A stretch of 25,969 nucleotides of DNA from CAVOBC01 sp963693635 (GTDB taxonomy: Bacteria; Pseudomonadota; Gammaproteobacteria; Pseudomonadales; Azotimanducaceae): positions 1 through 25,969 of the forward strand of contig CAVOBC010000017.1 of assembly GCA_963693635.1 (NCBI GenBank), given 5' to 3'. Shown piece after piece: positions 1 through 6,610 of the stretch; position 1 is the stretch's first letter, and each line of letters opens with the position of its first letter. The translations under genes were made by a program, and so were the position numbers. The notes under the pieces are model-generated. The model was not told the origin of the DNA. It was given only the letters and a program-made list of their open reading frames with translations, and searched no databases.

Positions 1-139
1 AGAACAACTGGTGGACCTGAAACCGGATGACAATTGGCTGAACCTTGCACGATGGCGATCAGAAGTTGCGAGTCGGCCGAGTGCTCAGGCGAGGTAGTTG
101 CTCGTCGTATCGCTATGCCTAGATACGCTCGCTAACCTT

Positions 140-199
140 GCTGAATTCCCGGTCGGAACCGCCACTGTTTTGCCGGGTGTAGACCCGGACTACCATTAG
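140..199 (+). pseudogene. Possible HigB toxin C-terminal remnant
   Basis: Immediately before the HigA-like gene, a reading frame ends in GVDPDYH-stop, with the TAG overlapping the AGGAG ribosome site of the next gene. HigB/RelE-type toxins in higBA pairs very often end in an acidic stretch plus DYH and sit directly upstream of higA with this spacing. In another frame just upstream, RNRHCF is weakly like the NxQWRICF strand of HigB. The upstream reading frame is not otherwise HigB-like, so if this was a toxin gene it has been shifted and shortened beyond recognition. The call depends mostly on position. Confidence 0.25.
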
Positions 200-209
200 G
201 AGATTCTCG

Positions 210-517
210 ATGGGTGCTGGCGTCAAGAGGAAGATGAGACCTGTACATCCCAGTGAGATTCTTCGCGAAGAGTCTCTCCTTCTGTTAGGTATGAGCGTAA
301 ACGCGTTGGCGCACGGTTTACATGTGCCATCTACACGTCTACATGAAATTGTAAAAGAACGACGTTCTATTAGGCAGATACTGCTTCGCGCCTGGCCAGG
401 TATTTCAGTGGTGATGCACAGTCCTGGATGAACCTTCAAACTGGCTTTGACTTGCGTTTGGTTGATGACGAGAAGGGAGTAAGCATAGAAAGAGAAGTTG
501 ACCCGAGGGTGGCATAG
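210..517 (+). pseudogene. higA: HigA-family antitoxin, frameshifted
   Basis: HigA is the DNA-binding antitoxin of type II higBA modules; it neutralises an mRNA-cleaving toxin and represses its own promoter. The first frame gives MRPVHPSEILREE and MSVNALAHGLHVPSTRLHEI, the classic HigA/VapI helix-turn-helix opening. After codon RRSI near 372-374 the match jumps by one base into ADTASRLARYFSGDAQSWMN followed by LQTGFDLRLVDDEKG, the normal HigA ending, which stops at 515-517. One missing base explains everything, and adding one G to the GG at 373-374 would restore it. As it stands translation ends at 431 with an unrelated tail, so the antitoxin would probably be inactive. AGGAG at 198-202 serves the ATG at 210; an alternative start at 234 is where most family members begin. 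The stretch looks more AT-rich than the genes further right, in keeping with acquisition. No intact toxin partner is seen. An assembly error is the main alternative. Confidence 0.82.
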
Positions 518-786
518 GCGCACTTCTTTCTTGTTTCGCTCTTCGGGTCTGAGCGCCCCGAAAGTGCAAGCGCCTTTCCGCGAGACGGGGTACATCGGTT
601 AATGTAGAAGATCAACACTATGGTCCCTCGGGTCAGGCGGCGAGTTTCGCTAATGCCAGGCTAGCGATGGCAGTCGATTCAGGTGCCGGCAGCGACTCGG
701 CGATGTAGCCACCGGTGTTGCAGAGCGTGCTTTCGTCTGTGCCATCCACCGATGGGGCAGGCAAGGTGAGCGGCCTTCACGGCACC
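518..786. other. Intergenic stretch without a supported gene
   Basis: No supported gene lies here. On the minus strand a start-less frame of about 47 codons ends with a stop at 633-635 and reads like protein (NTGGYIAESLPAPESTAIAS near its end). It could be the C-terminal scrap of a lost gene, but no family was recognised. Other frames are antisense or chance ORFs. Confidence 0.4.
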
Positions 787-1206
787 TCAGGCCCAACCAA
801 GTTGCTGCATGCTGATGGTATCGTTCCAAATCTTGGTCATATGCTTGATGCGGTCTCCATCGAAAGCCATGTGATACACATAATCCGCCGCGAGCGTTTT
901 TCCGGTGGGTGGAACCGGTCCCCCTGGACCGGATTGTGTGCCGTGAAAGACTGCGAACACAGCTGCCGAATTGGTCGTGTCGTCGACCCCCAGAAACTTC
1001 AGCTCGTAGTGACCATCGGGTATCGGGGTTAGCAGGTTCTTCATCCACTCGCAGTAACCTTCCAGGCTGGATATGTCAGACAGCGCACTCGTTTGGGAAG
1101 AAAATGTCGCGTCAGAGTGACAGTATGCCTCGCAGTCGTCCCAGCCTATACTCGTGTCACAGGCGTCAAAGAAACGCTTTGCTGATTCGTAGTGGGTGCT
1201 CATCAT
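787..1206 (-). CDS. SnoaL/NTF2-like domain protein
   Basis: A 138-139 residue single-domain protein of the SnoaL/NTF2-like superfamily, a small alpha+beta barrel used as ester cyclase, isomerase, hydratase or binding domain. Visible signs are the N-terminal helical start (YESAKRFFDACDTSIGWDDC), an acidic cysteine-containing segment (CEAYCHSDATF), a central SLEGYCEWMKNLL helix and the closing strand pattern DYVYHMAFDGDRIKHMTKIW, typical of polyketide cyclase-like members. Length fits the family. A strong AGGAG lies just before two adjacent ATG codons (1206 and 1203); the second has the better spacing. The substrate cannot be read from the sequence. It stands alone on the minus strand with no operon partner, and no catalytic residue could be assigned with confidence. 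Confidence 0.8.
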   Translation of the reverse strand: MMSTHYESAKRFFDACDTSIGWDDCEAYCHSDATFSSQTSALSDISSLEGYCEWMKNLLTPIPDGHYELKFLGVDDTTNSAAVFAVFHGTQSGPGGPVPPTGKTLAADYVYHMAFDGDRIKHMTKIWNDTISMQQLGWA

Positions 1207-1360
1207 TCGCTCCTGTTCATATATGTCTGATATGCCATCATTTTCCTAAATCTACCCGGATTGCAATGTTTGCTGATCGACGGTCATTTTGAACAAAGCT
1301 GTCCGCATTAATATCGATGCCATCCAGAATGTAGTTTAAGAATTTGCTCAATTCCTGCGA
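1207..1360. other. Intergenic stretch
   Basis: This is the upstream region of the minus-strand SnoaL-like gene. It appears AT-richer than its surroundings and carries no supported ORF. No convincing promoter hexamers were found. Together with the remnant at 1361-1590 and the bases up to 1759 it forms a stretch of about 550 bases with no intact gene. Confidence 0.4.
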
Positions 1361-1590
1361 TTACGCCGAATGTCGCAGGAGGACAGCGGTGAGTGGCCAA
1401 GCCTCAATGCGGCGAACGAAGCTCGCCGGGACTGTTTCCGAAGCCCGCAGGTTTCGCCCGACAAGTTGCGCGCTCCGCCCGCGTTTGAGTCGGCCACTGC
1501 AAGCCTGCTGTCGCTGATTCCCGTCATGCCGCCCAGTACGATCGGGTGATCGACACCGGGTGTGTGGCAGAATGGCGTTCGTAAAGCCAT
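1361..1590 (-). pseudogene. Nitronate monooxygenase N-terminal remnant
   Basis: Starting at the ATG at 1590, preceded by GGAG at 1598-1601 with 7-base spacing, the frame reads MALRTPFCHTPGVDHPIVLG, then GMTGISDSRLAVADSNAGG and LSGE. This is the recognisable opening of the nitronate monooxygenase / 2-nitropropane dioxygenase flavoprotein family: R-T-x-F, G-(V/I)-x-(H/Y)-P-I, G-G-M, and S-N-A-G-G at the first beta-alpha units of the TIM barrel. About 50 codons later similarity fades. A second frame gives ASFVRRIEAWPLTA, like the next helix, so at least one frameshift is likely. The remaining 250 or more residues expected for the family are absent, so the fragment cannot bind FMN or act. The intact ribosome site suggests recent loss. 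Confidence 0.5.
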
Positions 1591-1759
1591 TCATGCACTC
1601 CATCAGATTAGTGCTTGGATTGCAGAACCGCGAAACTGATCCGCCAGGCTTCTCATCGGCCAGCGTTGAGGAGCCAGATGTTCTCATCTACTAAGCTCAA
1701 AGCCGTCGAATCGCTTTATGCTGGTGCAACAAATTCGACCAGCGAGTTGGGGGACAGCC
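1591..1759. other. Intergenic leader of the plus-strand hydrolase
   Basis: Short region between the minus-strand remnant and the plus-strand hydrolase. It must hold the hydrolase promoter. The only clear element is GGGGGA about five bases before the ATG at 1760. Confidence 0.35.
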
Positions 1760-2818
1760 ATGAAGGTTCTTAAGTGGTCGGTAGTCATCGTGGTGCTGAT
1801 GGTCGTTGGCATACCGGCGCTGGCGGTGATGAGTTCGTATCTGTCTTTAGATCATGATTATGAGCACACGGCCGAGACCGAGGCGTTGCCGCTGGTGCGT
1901 CAGGCTGGCGCAGGGGGCCTCGTCCGCATCAAAGCCAACGGCTACGAGTTCCGCGCCCGCGTTGCCAATTTCAACAGGCCTGCAGTGATGCCCACCGTTA
2001 TCCTGTTGCACGGATTCCCGGTGACCTCCGCGATGTGGATACCGCTGATTGAACCGTTAGCAAAGGCAGGATTTCGTGTGGTGGCGTACGATCAACGCGG
2101 GTACAGCCCCGGCGCTCGACCAGAGGAAGGTGAGGCCTATCAGATCAGTCACCTCGTCAGTGATGTGGTTGCTGTGGCTGACGCAGTTGGCGCCGAGCGT
2201 TTCCATCTGGTTGGTCATGACTGGGGTGCGGCGGTCGGCTGGAGCACGGTTTTGCAACATTCAGATCGCATCGACAGCTGGACCGGCCTGTCTATCGCAC
2301 ACCCGGCTGCGTTCATTGCGGCGCTGCAAAATGATCCGGACCAGCAGTCTCGCAGCGGCTACTTCCAGTTTTTCAGCACGCCTTTTGTGCCTGAGACAGC
2401 CTTCACCTTCGCGGGGCTGACTATGTTGGAGGGCCTCTACGCCGGTATGGGCGAGGAACAAGCTAGCGAATATCTGCGAGTACTTGCCGAACCGGGTGCA
2501 TTGACCGGGGCCCTGAACTGGTACCGACAAATGAGCGTTGGCCCAGGCGCGCTGTCAACTATCGATCCCGTGGTGCAAACGCCAACATTGTTTATCTGGG
2601 GCAACAATGATCCCGCGGTCGGTCGCACGGCAGTTGCAGGACAGACTCCGTTTATCAAGGGCGCGTACAAGGAGATCGAACTGGATGCTGGCCACTGGCT
2701 AATGGCGAGCCATGCCGAACAGGTTGTTCCTGAGGTGGTGGCGCATGTTCGTGCGTATCGGCGCCCACGACTCCTGGGGTCGAAGGTCGCGCAGGCCAGT
2801 GATGCGCTGCCGGATTGA
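1760..2818 (+). CDS. Membrane-anchored alpha/beta hydrolase, epoxide hydrolase-like
   Basis: A 352-residue alpha/beta hydrolase with an uncleaved or signal-type N-terminal segment (KVLKWSVVIVVLMVVGIPAL), so it probably acts facing the periplasm. Catalytic features are the oxyanion HGFP at about residue 84, the nucleophile elbow GHDWGA with Asp154, an acid at about Asp284 (WGNNDPAVG) and His312 (AGHW). Aspartate as nucleophile within HDWG is characteristic of epoxide hydrolases and haloalkane dehalogenases, which form an alkyl-enzyme ester, rather than serine esterases. WxxxI (MWIPLI) after the oxyanion motif and YSPGARP after RG are also epoxide-hydrolase-like. The longer in-frame start at 1718 lacks a ribosome site; ATG 1760 follows GGGGGA and begins the membrane segment directly. 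The substrate is unknown. It is a monocistronic gene upstream of the P450. Confidence 0.88.
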   Translation: MKVLKWSVVIVVLMVVGIPALAVMSSYLSLDHDYEHTAETEALPLVRQAGAGGLVRIKANGYEFRARVANFNRPAVMPTVILLHGFPVTSAMWIPLIEPLAKAGFRVVAYDQRGYSPGARPEEGEAYQISHLVSDVVAVADAVGAERFHLVGHDWGAAVGWSTVLQHSDRIDSWTGLSIAHPAAFIAALQNDPDQQSRSGYFQFFSTPFVPETAFTFAGLTMLEGLYAGMGEEQASEYLRVLAEPGALTGALNWYRQMSVGPGALSTIDPVVQTPTLFIWGNNDPAVGRTAVAGQTPFIKGAYKEIELDAGHWLMASHAEQVVPEVVAHVRAYRRPRLLGSKVAQASDALPD

Positions 2819-3054
2819 CGCATTGCAAGCATTTTTTGCCAGGTCGGGGCGGCGGTAATTCGCCCGGCTGGCTCCTGTTAGATGCTCCGGTTCTTTGGAT
2901 CATGGGTGTATTAATGCCATCGATTTAATCACACGCGAAAGAAGTGGAATCGAATGAACTAAAGGCACGATTAAAGCCGTGACATCGCAGGGGTCCACAG
3001 TTGCGTCACGTCAGGATGCGAGCCTAGGATGTGGCCAAACTAACAGGAAGTCGC
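2819..3054. other. Intergenic region upstream of the P450
   Basis: No gene is seen. A 7-base inverted pair, TTTAATC at 2924-2930 and GATTAAA at 2969-2975, is separated by 38 bases; it is too far apart and too AT-simple to call an operator with confidence. The P450 promoter presumably lies here. Confidence 0.3.
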
Positions 3055-4293
3055 ATGGCTGACCCATCAGCAATCCCCTTGAGTCTGGCTGACATCGGCC
3101 TCGACATGTTTGATCCTGAGGCGATCGCGAGGCCGCATGAGTTCTACGCTCGGCTACGCGAGGAGGCCCCCATCGTCTGGTCAGATCAGACTGAAGCGTG
3201 GGTGCTCACGCGCTATGATGATGTCAGTCGTGTGCTGCGTGACCATGAGCGGTTTTCGAGCGTGCGCCGACAGGGCGAGCGGGCCATCCGGGGGCAGGTT
3301 GTGGAGCAGGTTGCGCCGGTTGGCACGAAGCAGATGCTCGGTGCGGACCGACCGGATCACACCCGGCTGCGCAAGCTGCTCAGTCTCGATTTTGTACCAC
3401 GAAAAATCAGTCCGTGGCAGCCGCGCATCGAGGAGATCTGCGCTGAGACGCTGCACAGCGCGTCGAAGACGGCTGAGTTTGATGTCGTCAGGGGAATTGC
3501 GGAGCCGCTACCGGTCACCATCATCGCCGAGTTGCTTGGCATCCCGTCGGCACTTGGCCGCCAGTTCAAAGCCTGGTCGGATGCTGCTATTGAACCGCTA
3601 CCGCCGACAGCCGATCACGAGACGGTCCAGACGAGGAACTCACACATCGCCAAGTTTCGGGCGTATCTGCAGGCGCGTATTGACGAGCGCCACGAGAACC
3701 CGTCGGATGATCTGATCGGGCGCCTTGTCGCCGCGCACGAGGACGATGGGCGGCTGACTGATGCCGAGGTACTCGCTGCAGTCAATCTGCTATTGCTAGC
3801 TGGAAACGAGACGACCACTAACCTCATTTCGAACGCGACACTCGCGCTCGCGAAGTTCCCTGAACGTCAGAAAGAACTGCGTGAGCACCCGGAGTTGCTC
3901 GATGGGGCTGTAGAGGAGTTTCTGCGTTATGACGGTTCAGTGCAGTACACGTCACGTGTGTTGATGGCCCCGGCAGAGTTTCAAGGGCGGATGCTTGATG
4001 CCGGCGAGAGCGTTGTCGTGGTTCTCGCCTCTGCGAACCGTGATGACCGCGTGTTTGACAACCCGGACATGCTCGATTTCCATCGCCCGAAACACAAACA
4101 TCTTGGCTTCGGTGACTGGATACACATATGCCTCGGCCAGTTCCTGGCGCGCATTGAGACCCGGGCGGCACTCAAAGCGATCCTCGAAGAATATGACGAC
4201 TTTGAGCTCGCCATCCCGGAGACTGATATTCCCTACCGACCCAGCTTCAATCTGCGTGGACCGCGGTTTCTGCCCATTCGGGAGAGGAGTTGA
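3055..4293 (+). CDS. Cytochrome P450, soluble bacterial class
   Basis: A 412-residue soluble P450 monooxygenase that would hydroxylate a hydrophobic substrate with electrons from a separate ferredoxin and reductase; neither partner is encoded in the window. The I-helix oxygen-activation motif AGNETT is at residues 249-254, the K-helix ExxR at E288-R291 (EEFLRY), and the haem loop FGDWIHICLG places the thiolate ligand at Cys359 with His357. The opening (DMFDPEAIARPHEFYARLRE, then WVLTRYDDVSRVLRDHERFS) is typical. In the haem loop the usual second glycine (FGxGxHxCxG) is tryptophan at residue 355, encoded by TGG at 4117-4119. The ATG at 3055 follows AGGAAG at 3045-3050 and is preferred over GTG 3031, which would add eight residues. 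The CYP family cannot be assigned by eye. The gene stands alone on the plus strand and faces a broken GNAT gene. Confidence 0.93.
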   Translation: MADPSAIPLSLADIGLDMFDPEAIARPHEFYARLREEAPIVWSDQTEAWVLTRYDDVSRVLRDHERFSSVRRQGERAIRGQVVEQVAPVGTKQMLGADRPDHTRLRKLLSLDFVPRKISPWQPRIEEICAETLHSASKTAEFDVVRGIAEPLPVTIIAELLGIPSALGRQFKAWSDAAIEPLPPTADHETVQTRNSHIAKFRAYLQARIDERHENPSDDLIGRLVAAHEDDGRLTDAEVLAAVNLLLLAGNETTTNLISNATLALAKFPERQKELREHPELLDGAVEEFLRYDGSVQYTSRVLMAPAEFQGRMLDAGESVVVVLASANRDDRVFDNPDMLDFHRPKHKHLGFGDWIHICLGQFLARIETRAALKAILEEYDDFELAIPETDIPYRPSFNLRGPRFLPIRERS

Positions 4294-4371
4294 CGCTTTT
4301 GTCATTTTTCTTGCTGGCCGCGTACTTGCACCGGCGTGGTCGTCCGCCTCACCCCGGCGCGTCCCGCTGAT

Positions 4372-4399
4372 TTGGCCGGTGTGCCGCGCGAGCGGCCAA
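4372..4399. other. Inverted repeat between convergent genes
   Basis: TTGGCCG at 4372-4378 and CGGCCAA at 4393-4399 form a perfect 7-bp stem with a 14-base loop. It lies between the convergent P450 and GNAT genes. A T-run is missing on either side, so a role as an intrinsic terminator is weak. Confidence 0.3.
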
Positions 4400-4404
4400 T
4401 CGCG

Positions 4405-4871
4405 TCACTCGACAGTCAACGCTATTTGCGTCGATGTAATGCCATGTTCATGATCAGCGGCGCCTGTTTGCACGAAGCCCCACTTCTTGTAGACGGGTAT
4501 TGCGTAGGTCGATACGCGCAAGTTGTAAGAACCTTGATTGCCTTGGCGACTGCATTCTGCGGTGGCCAACTGCCACAGCTCTCTTGAAATACCTTGGCGA
4601 TGAAAGCCATCGTCGACGAAGTTGTGGGTTAGGTGGCCATTGTCACGAATGCCCGCAACGCCGATGATTTGCGATCCGTGGAGCGCGACATAGTAGACAT
4701 CGCCGCGTTCGACGAACGACCTGATCGACTCGGCACTGCACAGCCGGAGCATTAGCTTCTGGCCATCACGGTGTATTCGTAGAAACAGTACTGCCGCTGC
4801 GACGCTATGATCAGCTTCGAGATGCTCTCCGCATCGTCAAGCGTAGGAGTGCGGAATACGAACTCGGGCAT
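4405..4871 (-). pseudogene. GNAT N-acetyltransferase split by one-base deletion
   Basis: GNAT enzymes move an acetyl group from acetyl-CoA to an amine. The longer frame (4752-4405) carries VYYVALHGSQIIGVAGIRDN (beta-4), a degenerate acetyl-CoA loop in VDDGFHRQGISRELWQ (R/Q-x-x-G-x-G/S form) and the C-terminal YAIPVYKKWGFVQTG (helix alpha-4 and beta-6/7). It lacks the first 40 residues of the fold. Those are found just upstream in another frame from ATG 4871: MPEFVFRTPTLDDAESISKL, then IIASQRQYCFYEYT, which ends at a TAA at 4752-4754. Adding one C near 4770 joins them as EYT-R-DGQKLMLRL, giving about 155 residues, the usual GNAT length. The downstream ATG overlaps the upstream stop (TAATG), so reinitiation could make a C-terminal product, but it would lack beta-1 to alpha-2. 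Substrate unknown. Confidence 0.8.
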
Positions 4872-5131
4872 TAGCGATTTCCTGCGCATTTTCGGCAAAT
4901 CGGCAAGTAGTGTGCCAATTCGTCAACCCATTGCTATAACAAGAATAGCTGGGCATGTCCGTGCGAGCTCTGCTGAAACTGTATGCCGTATCGACGTTCT
5001 GGGTACCGCTTTTCAACAGCACCAGGTGGTTCGAATCCGGCTCCGACCGGATCGCTGGTCCCCGGGATTATTGGCACCAGAGGCGGAGCGCTGCGGCAAA
5101 GCATTTGAATAGCGCGCTGACGCGCCGATTC
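4872..5131. other. Intergenic stretch between two minus-strand genes
   Basis: No gene is supported. Near 5020-5045 the sequence GTGGTTCGAATCCGGC followed by TCCGACC resembles a tRNA T-arm and 3' acceptor strand, but no matching 5' acceptor, D-arm or anticodon arm was found in the 80 bases before it. Confidence 0.35.
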
Positions 5132-5749
5132 TCATTTTGATCGACTGGCCCTGGCGCGGGGGTTGCCAACATAAAAACAGTTGAAGCCCCGGCGCGGGGA
5201 ACCATCAGAATTCGGCCCAGACCAATGCACGGTAGTCGGCTTGAAGAACGCAATGTCGCCGGGGTCCATGCGCGCTTCGGCGCCGTCGGGATGTTCTGAC
5301 AGGTCCGTTGGCTCGTCGGCCTTGAGGTGCGCGAAGTCTGCTTCAAAGTGATGCGAACCCTTCAGGAAGTGCAGGCAGCCGTTCTCGGGGGATGACGGGT
5401 CAAGGGCGATCCAGATCACGCCGCCGTCTAGCGCGTCTGAGTGTGGATGAACCTGCTGATCGTTTTGGACCTTCGTAAAGAAGCTCGCCGTCGTCGGTTC
5501 AGGAGCTCTTCCCATGAGCATTCCGAGCAGGGTCACGTGCGGGCCCGTTCGCAGCAAGTCGTCGAAATAGCCGTCCAGTCGCTCCATTCCTTTCGTGACA
5601 TTGCTGAAGGGACCCTTGCGCGGCAGATCTCGCGTCGCGTCCTCAGCGCGCCGACAGATTTCCCGCACCTGATCGGGTGGAACAAACTGGCGCACGATCA
5701 CATAGCCGTCGCGATCGAAGTCAGCTTTAAGTTGTTGCTGGTCTTGCAT
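5132..5749 (-). CDS. Phytanoyl-CoA dioxygenase (PhyH) family oxygenase
   Basis: A 205-residue Fe(II)- and 2-oxoglutarate-dependent oxygenase of the PhyH family, which typically hydroxylates lipids, isoprenoid acids or small metabolites. The double-stranded beta-helix signature is present: iron ligands H103-x-D105 (HPHSDA) and distal H175 (VHWSGPN), with Arg186/187 (SPRRGF) to hold 2-oxoglutarate. The start MQDQQQLKADFDRDGYVIVR matches the family's usual opening helix and the GY(V/L)VVR strand. A TTG at 5815 would extend the frame by 22 residues, but that piece is unlike the family, so ATG 5749 is chosen although no strong ribosome site precedes it. The gene lies 66 bases downstream of the truncated SDR on the same strand, suggesting that they once formed a two-step oxidation unit (hydroxylation then dehydrogenation). 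The protein is at the short end for the family but looks complete. Confidence 0.87.
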   Translation of the reverse strand: MQDQQQLKADFDRDGYVIVRQFVPPDQVREICRRAEDATRDLPRKGPFSNVTKGMERLDGYFDDLLRTGPHVTLLGMLMGRAPEPTTASFFTKVQNDQQVHPHSDALDGGVIWIALDPSSPENGCLHFLKGSHHFEADFAHLKADEPTDLSEHPDGAEARMDPGDIAFFKPTTVHWSGPNSDGSPRRGFNCFYVGNPRARASRSK

Positions 5750-5815
5750 AGTTGCACGTCGGATAAAGACTCCTGCCGATAATAGCGCCCCGGAGGGGCA
5801 TTCAGGAATGGGCAA

Positions 5816-6262
5816 TCACCGAGACTCCGTCGCCACGGAGGCCTGGCCGTCTGTGCTGAACATCGCGTCGCGCCGCCATTGACCCCACTGCGCCTGATAC
5901 TGCTTGTTCCGTCCGAGCGAGGTCCCGGCGTCGATCACCGTGTTCTCGCCCGAGATGTGCTGGCTTTCGTTGGTTGCCAGGAAGACGGCTGCGTGTCCGA
6001 TGTCGTCCGGCGTGCCTGCCCGCCGGGTTGGCAGGTGTTCGTCATAAACCGCGGCGAGCCGATCCACGGCGGCCTTGGTTTCTTCGTCAGACAGCTTCTC
6101 CTGAGCGGGTCCAAGAAAGATTGGCGTCATCACACCGCCGGGCGAAATGCAGTTCAGTCGGATCCCGTACTCGCCGAGTTCGATCGCAAAGCATCGCGTC
6201 ATATGAATGACGGCTGCTTTGCCTGCGTTTGTGCCGCGCGTCTCCGGTGAAACTGACCTCAC
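5816..6262 (-). pseudogene. Short-chain dehydrogenase, C-terminal half only
   Basis: The 148-residue frame matches the second half of a classical SDR: KAAVIHMTRCFAIELGEYGI, RLNCISPGGVMTPIF, then RAGTPDDIGHAAVFLATNES and ISGENTVIDAGTSLG. In intact enzymes the first 130 or so residues provide TGxxxGIG for NAD(P) and the catalytic Ser. These are absent, and no remnant of them was found upstream. The YxxxK position is also changed: four residues before the helix lysine (K15) stands Thr (GTNAGK), not Tyr. The first ten residues are not SDR-like, so the break lies near 6235-6262. The only start is GTG 6262 without a good ribosome site. A catalytically active product is very unlikely. It precedes the PhyH gene in the same direction. 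Confidence 0.7.
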
Positions 6263-6297
6263 GTCTCTTCTCGAACGCTACAGGTAACAGAAGAGAC
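6263..6297. repeat. 9-bp perfect inverted repeat at the SDR breakpoint
   Basis: GTCTCTTCT at 6263-6271 and AGAAGAGAC at 6289-6297 are perfect inverted copies around a 17-base loop. The repeat begins exactly where the SDR similarity has ended. No T-run follows it, and no transposase is nearby. Confidence 0.5.
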
Positions 6298-6610
6298 CGG
6301 TGTCTGAACGATCGTTAGGCGGCTAAGCAGCAGGCAATTCACGGGGCGCTCGATGAGCTTCACCGGGCGCACGACGTCCATGGACGCTGATCGCCATGCT
6401 GATGAGGGCTTCGTCGACAGCAGTCGTTTCGTGGTTTCCTTGTCACCTTGTTACGTTGAGGGTTTGTTCGAAGCAATATGTTCGAATACCGACGGCGTGC
6501 CAGACTCACCGCGCTGTTTCCATGTGAGCCGGCAGTCCGCTACATTCGCTTCTCCTTTCCCTTCCCTTCCCTCTCCTTTCTTTCAAACTGCGACTCGCGG
6601 AGAAAACAAT
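6298..6610. other. Long leader of the HSL esterase with a polypyrimidine run
   Basis: The plus strand stays open from 6353 into the esterase frame, but residues encoded before 6611 are unlike the family and no ribosome site precedes 6353. Bases 6549-6584 are an uninterrupted run of 36 pyrimidines, with TTCCC repeated, ending 26 bases before the chosen start. No promoter hexamers could be assigned. Confidence 0.45.

Noticed and set aside
119..595. 158-codon minus-strand frame over the higA remnant
   Set aside because: No family resemblance, and both parts of the HigA homology lie on the opposite strand.
4372..4399. Intrinsic terminator for the P450 or GNAT gene
   Set aside because: The 7-bp stem is clear but no T-run follows on either strand.
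5020..5060. tRNA gene or tRNA-derived attachment site
   Set aside because: Only a T-arm-like GGTTCGAATCC with one mismatch in its stem and a TCCGACC strand are present; no 5' acceptor, D-arm or anticodon arm, and no integrase nearby.
6353..6610. N-terminal extension of the HSL esterase from ATG 6353
   Set aside because: Residues are unlike the family, no ribosome site precedes 6353, and a good site with a typical start exists at 6611.
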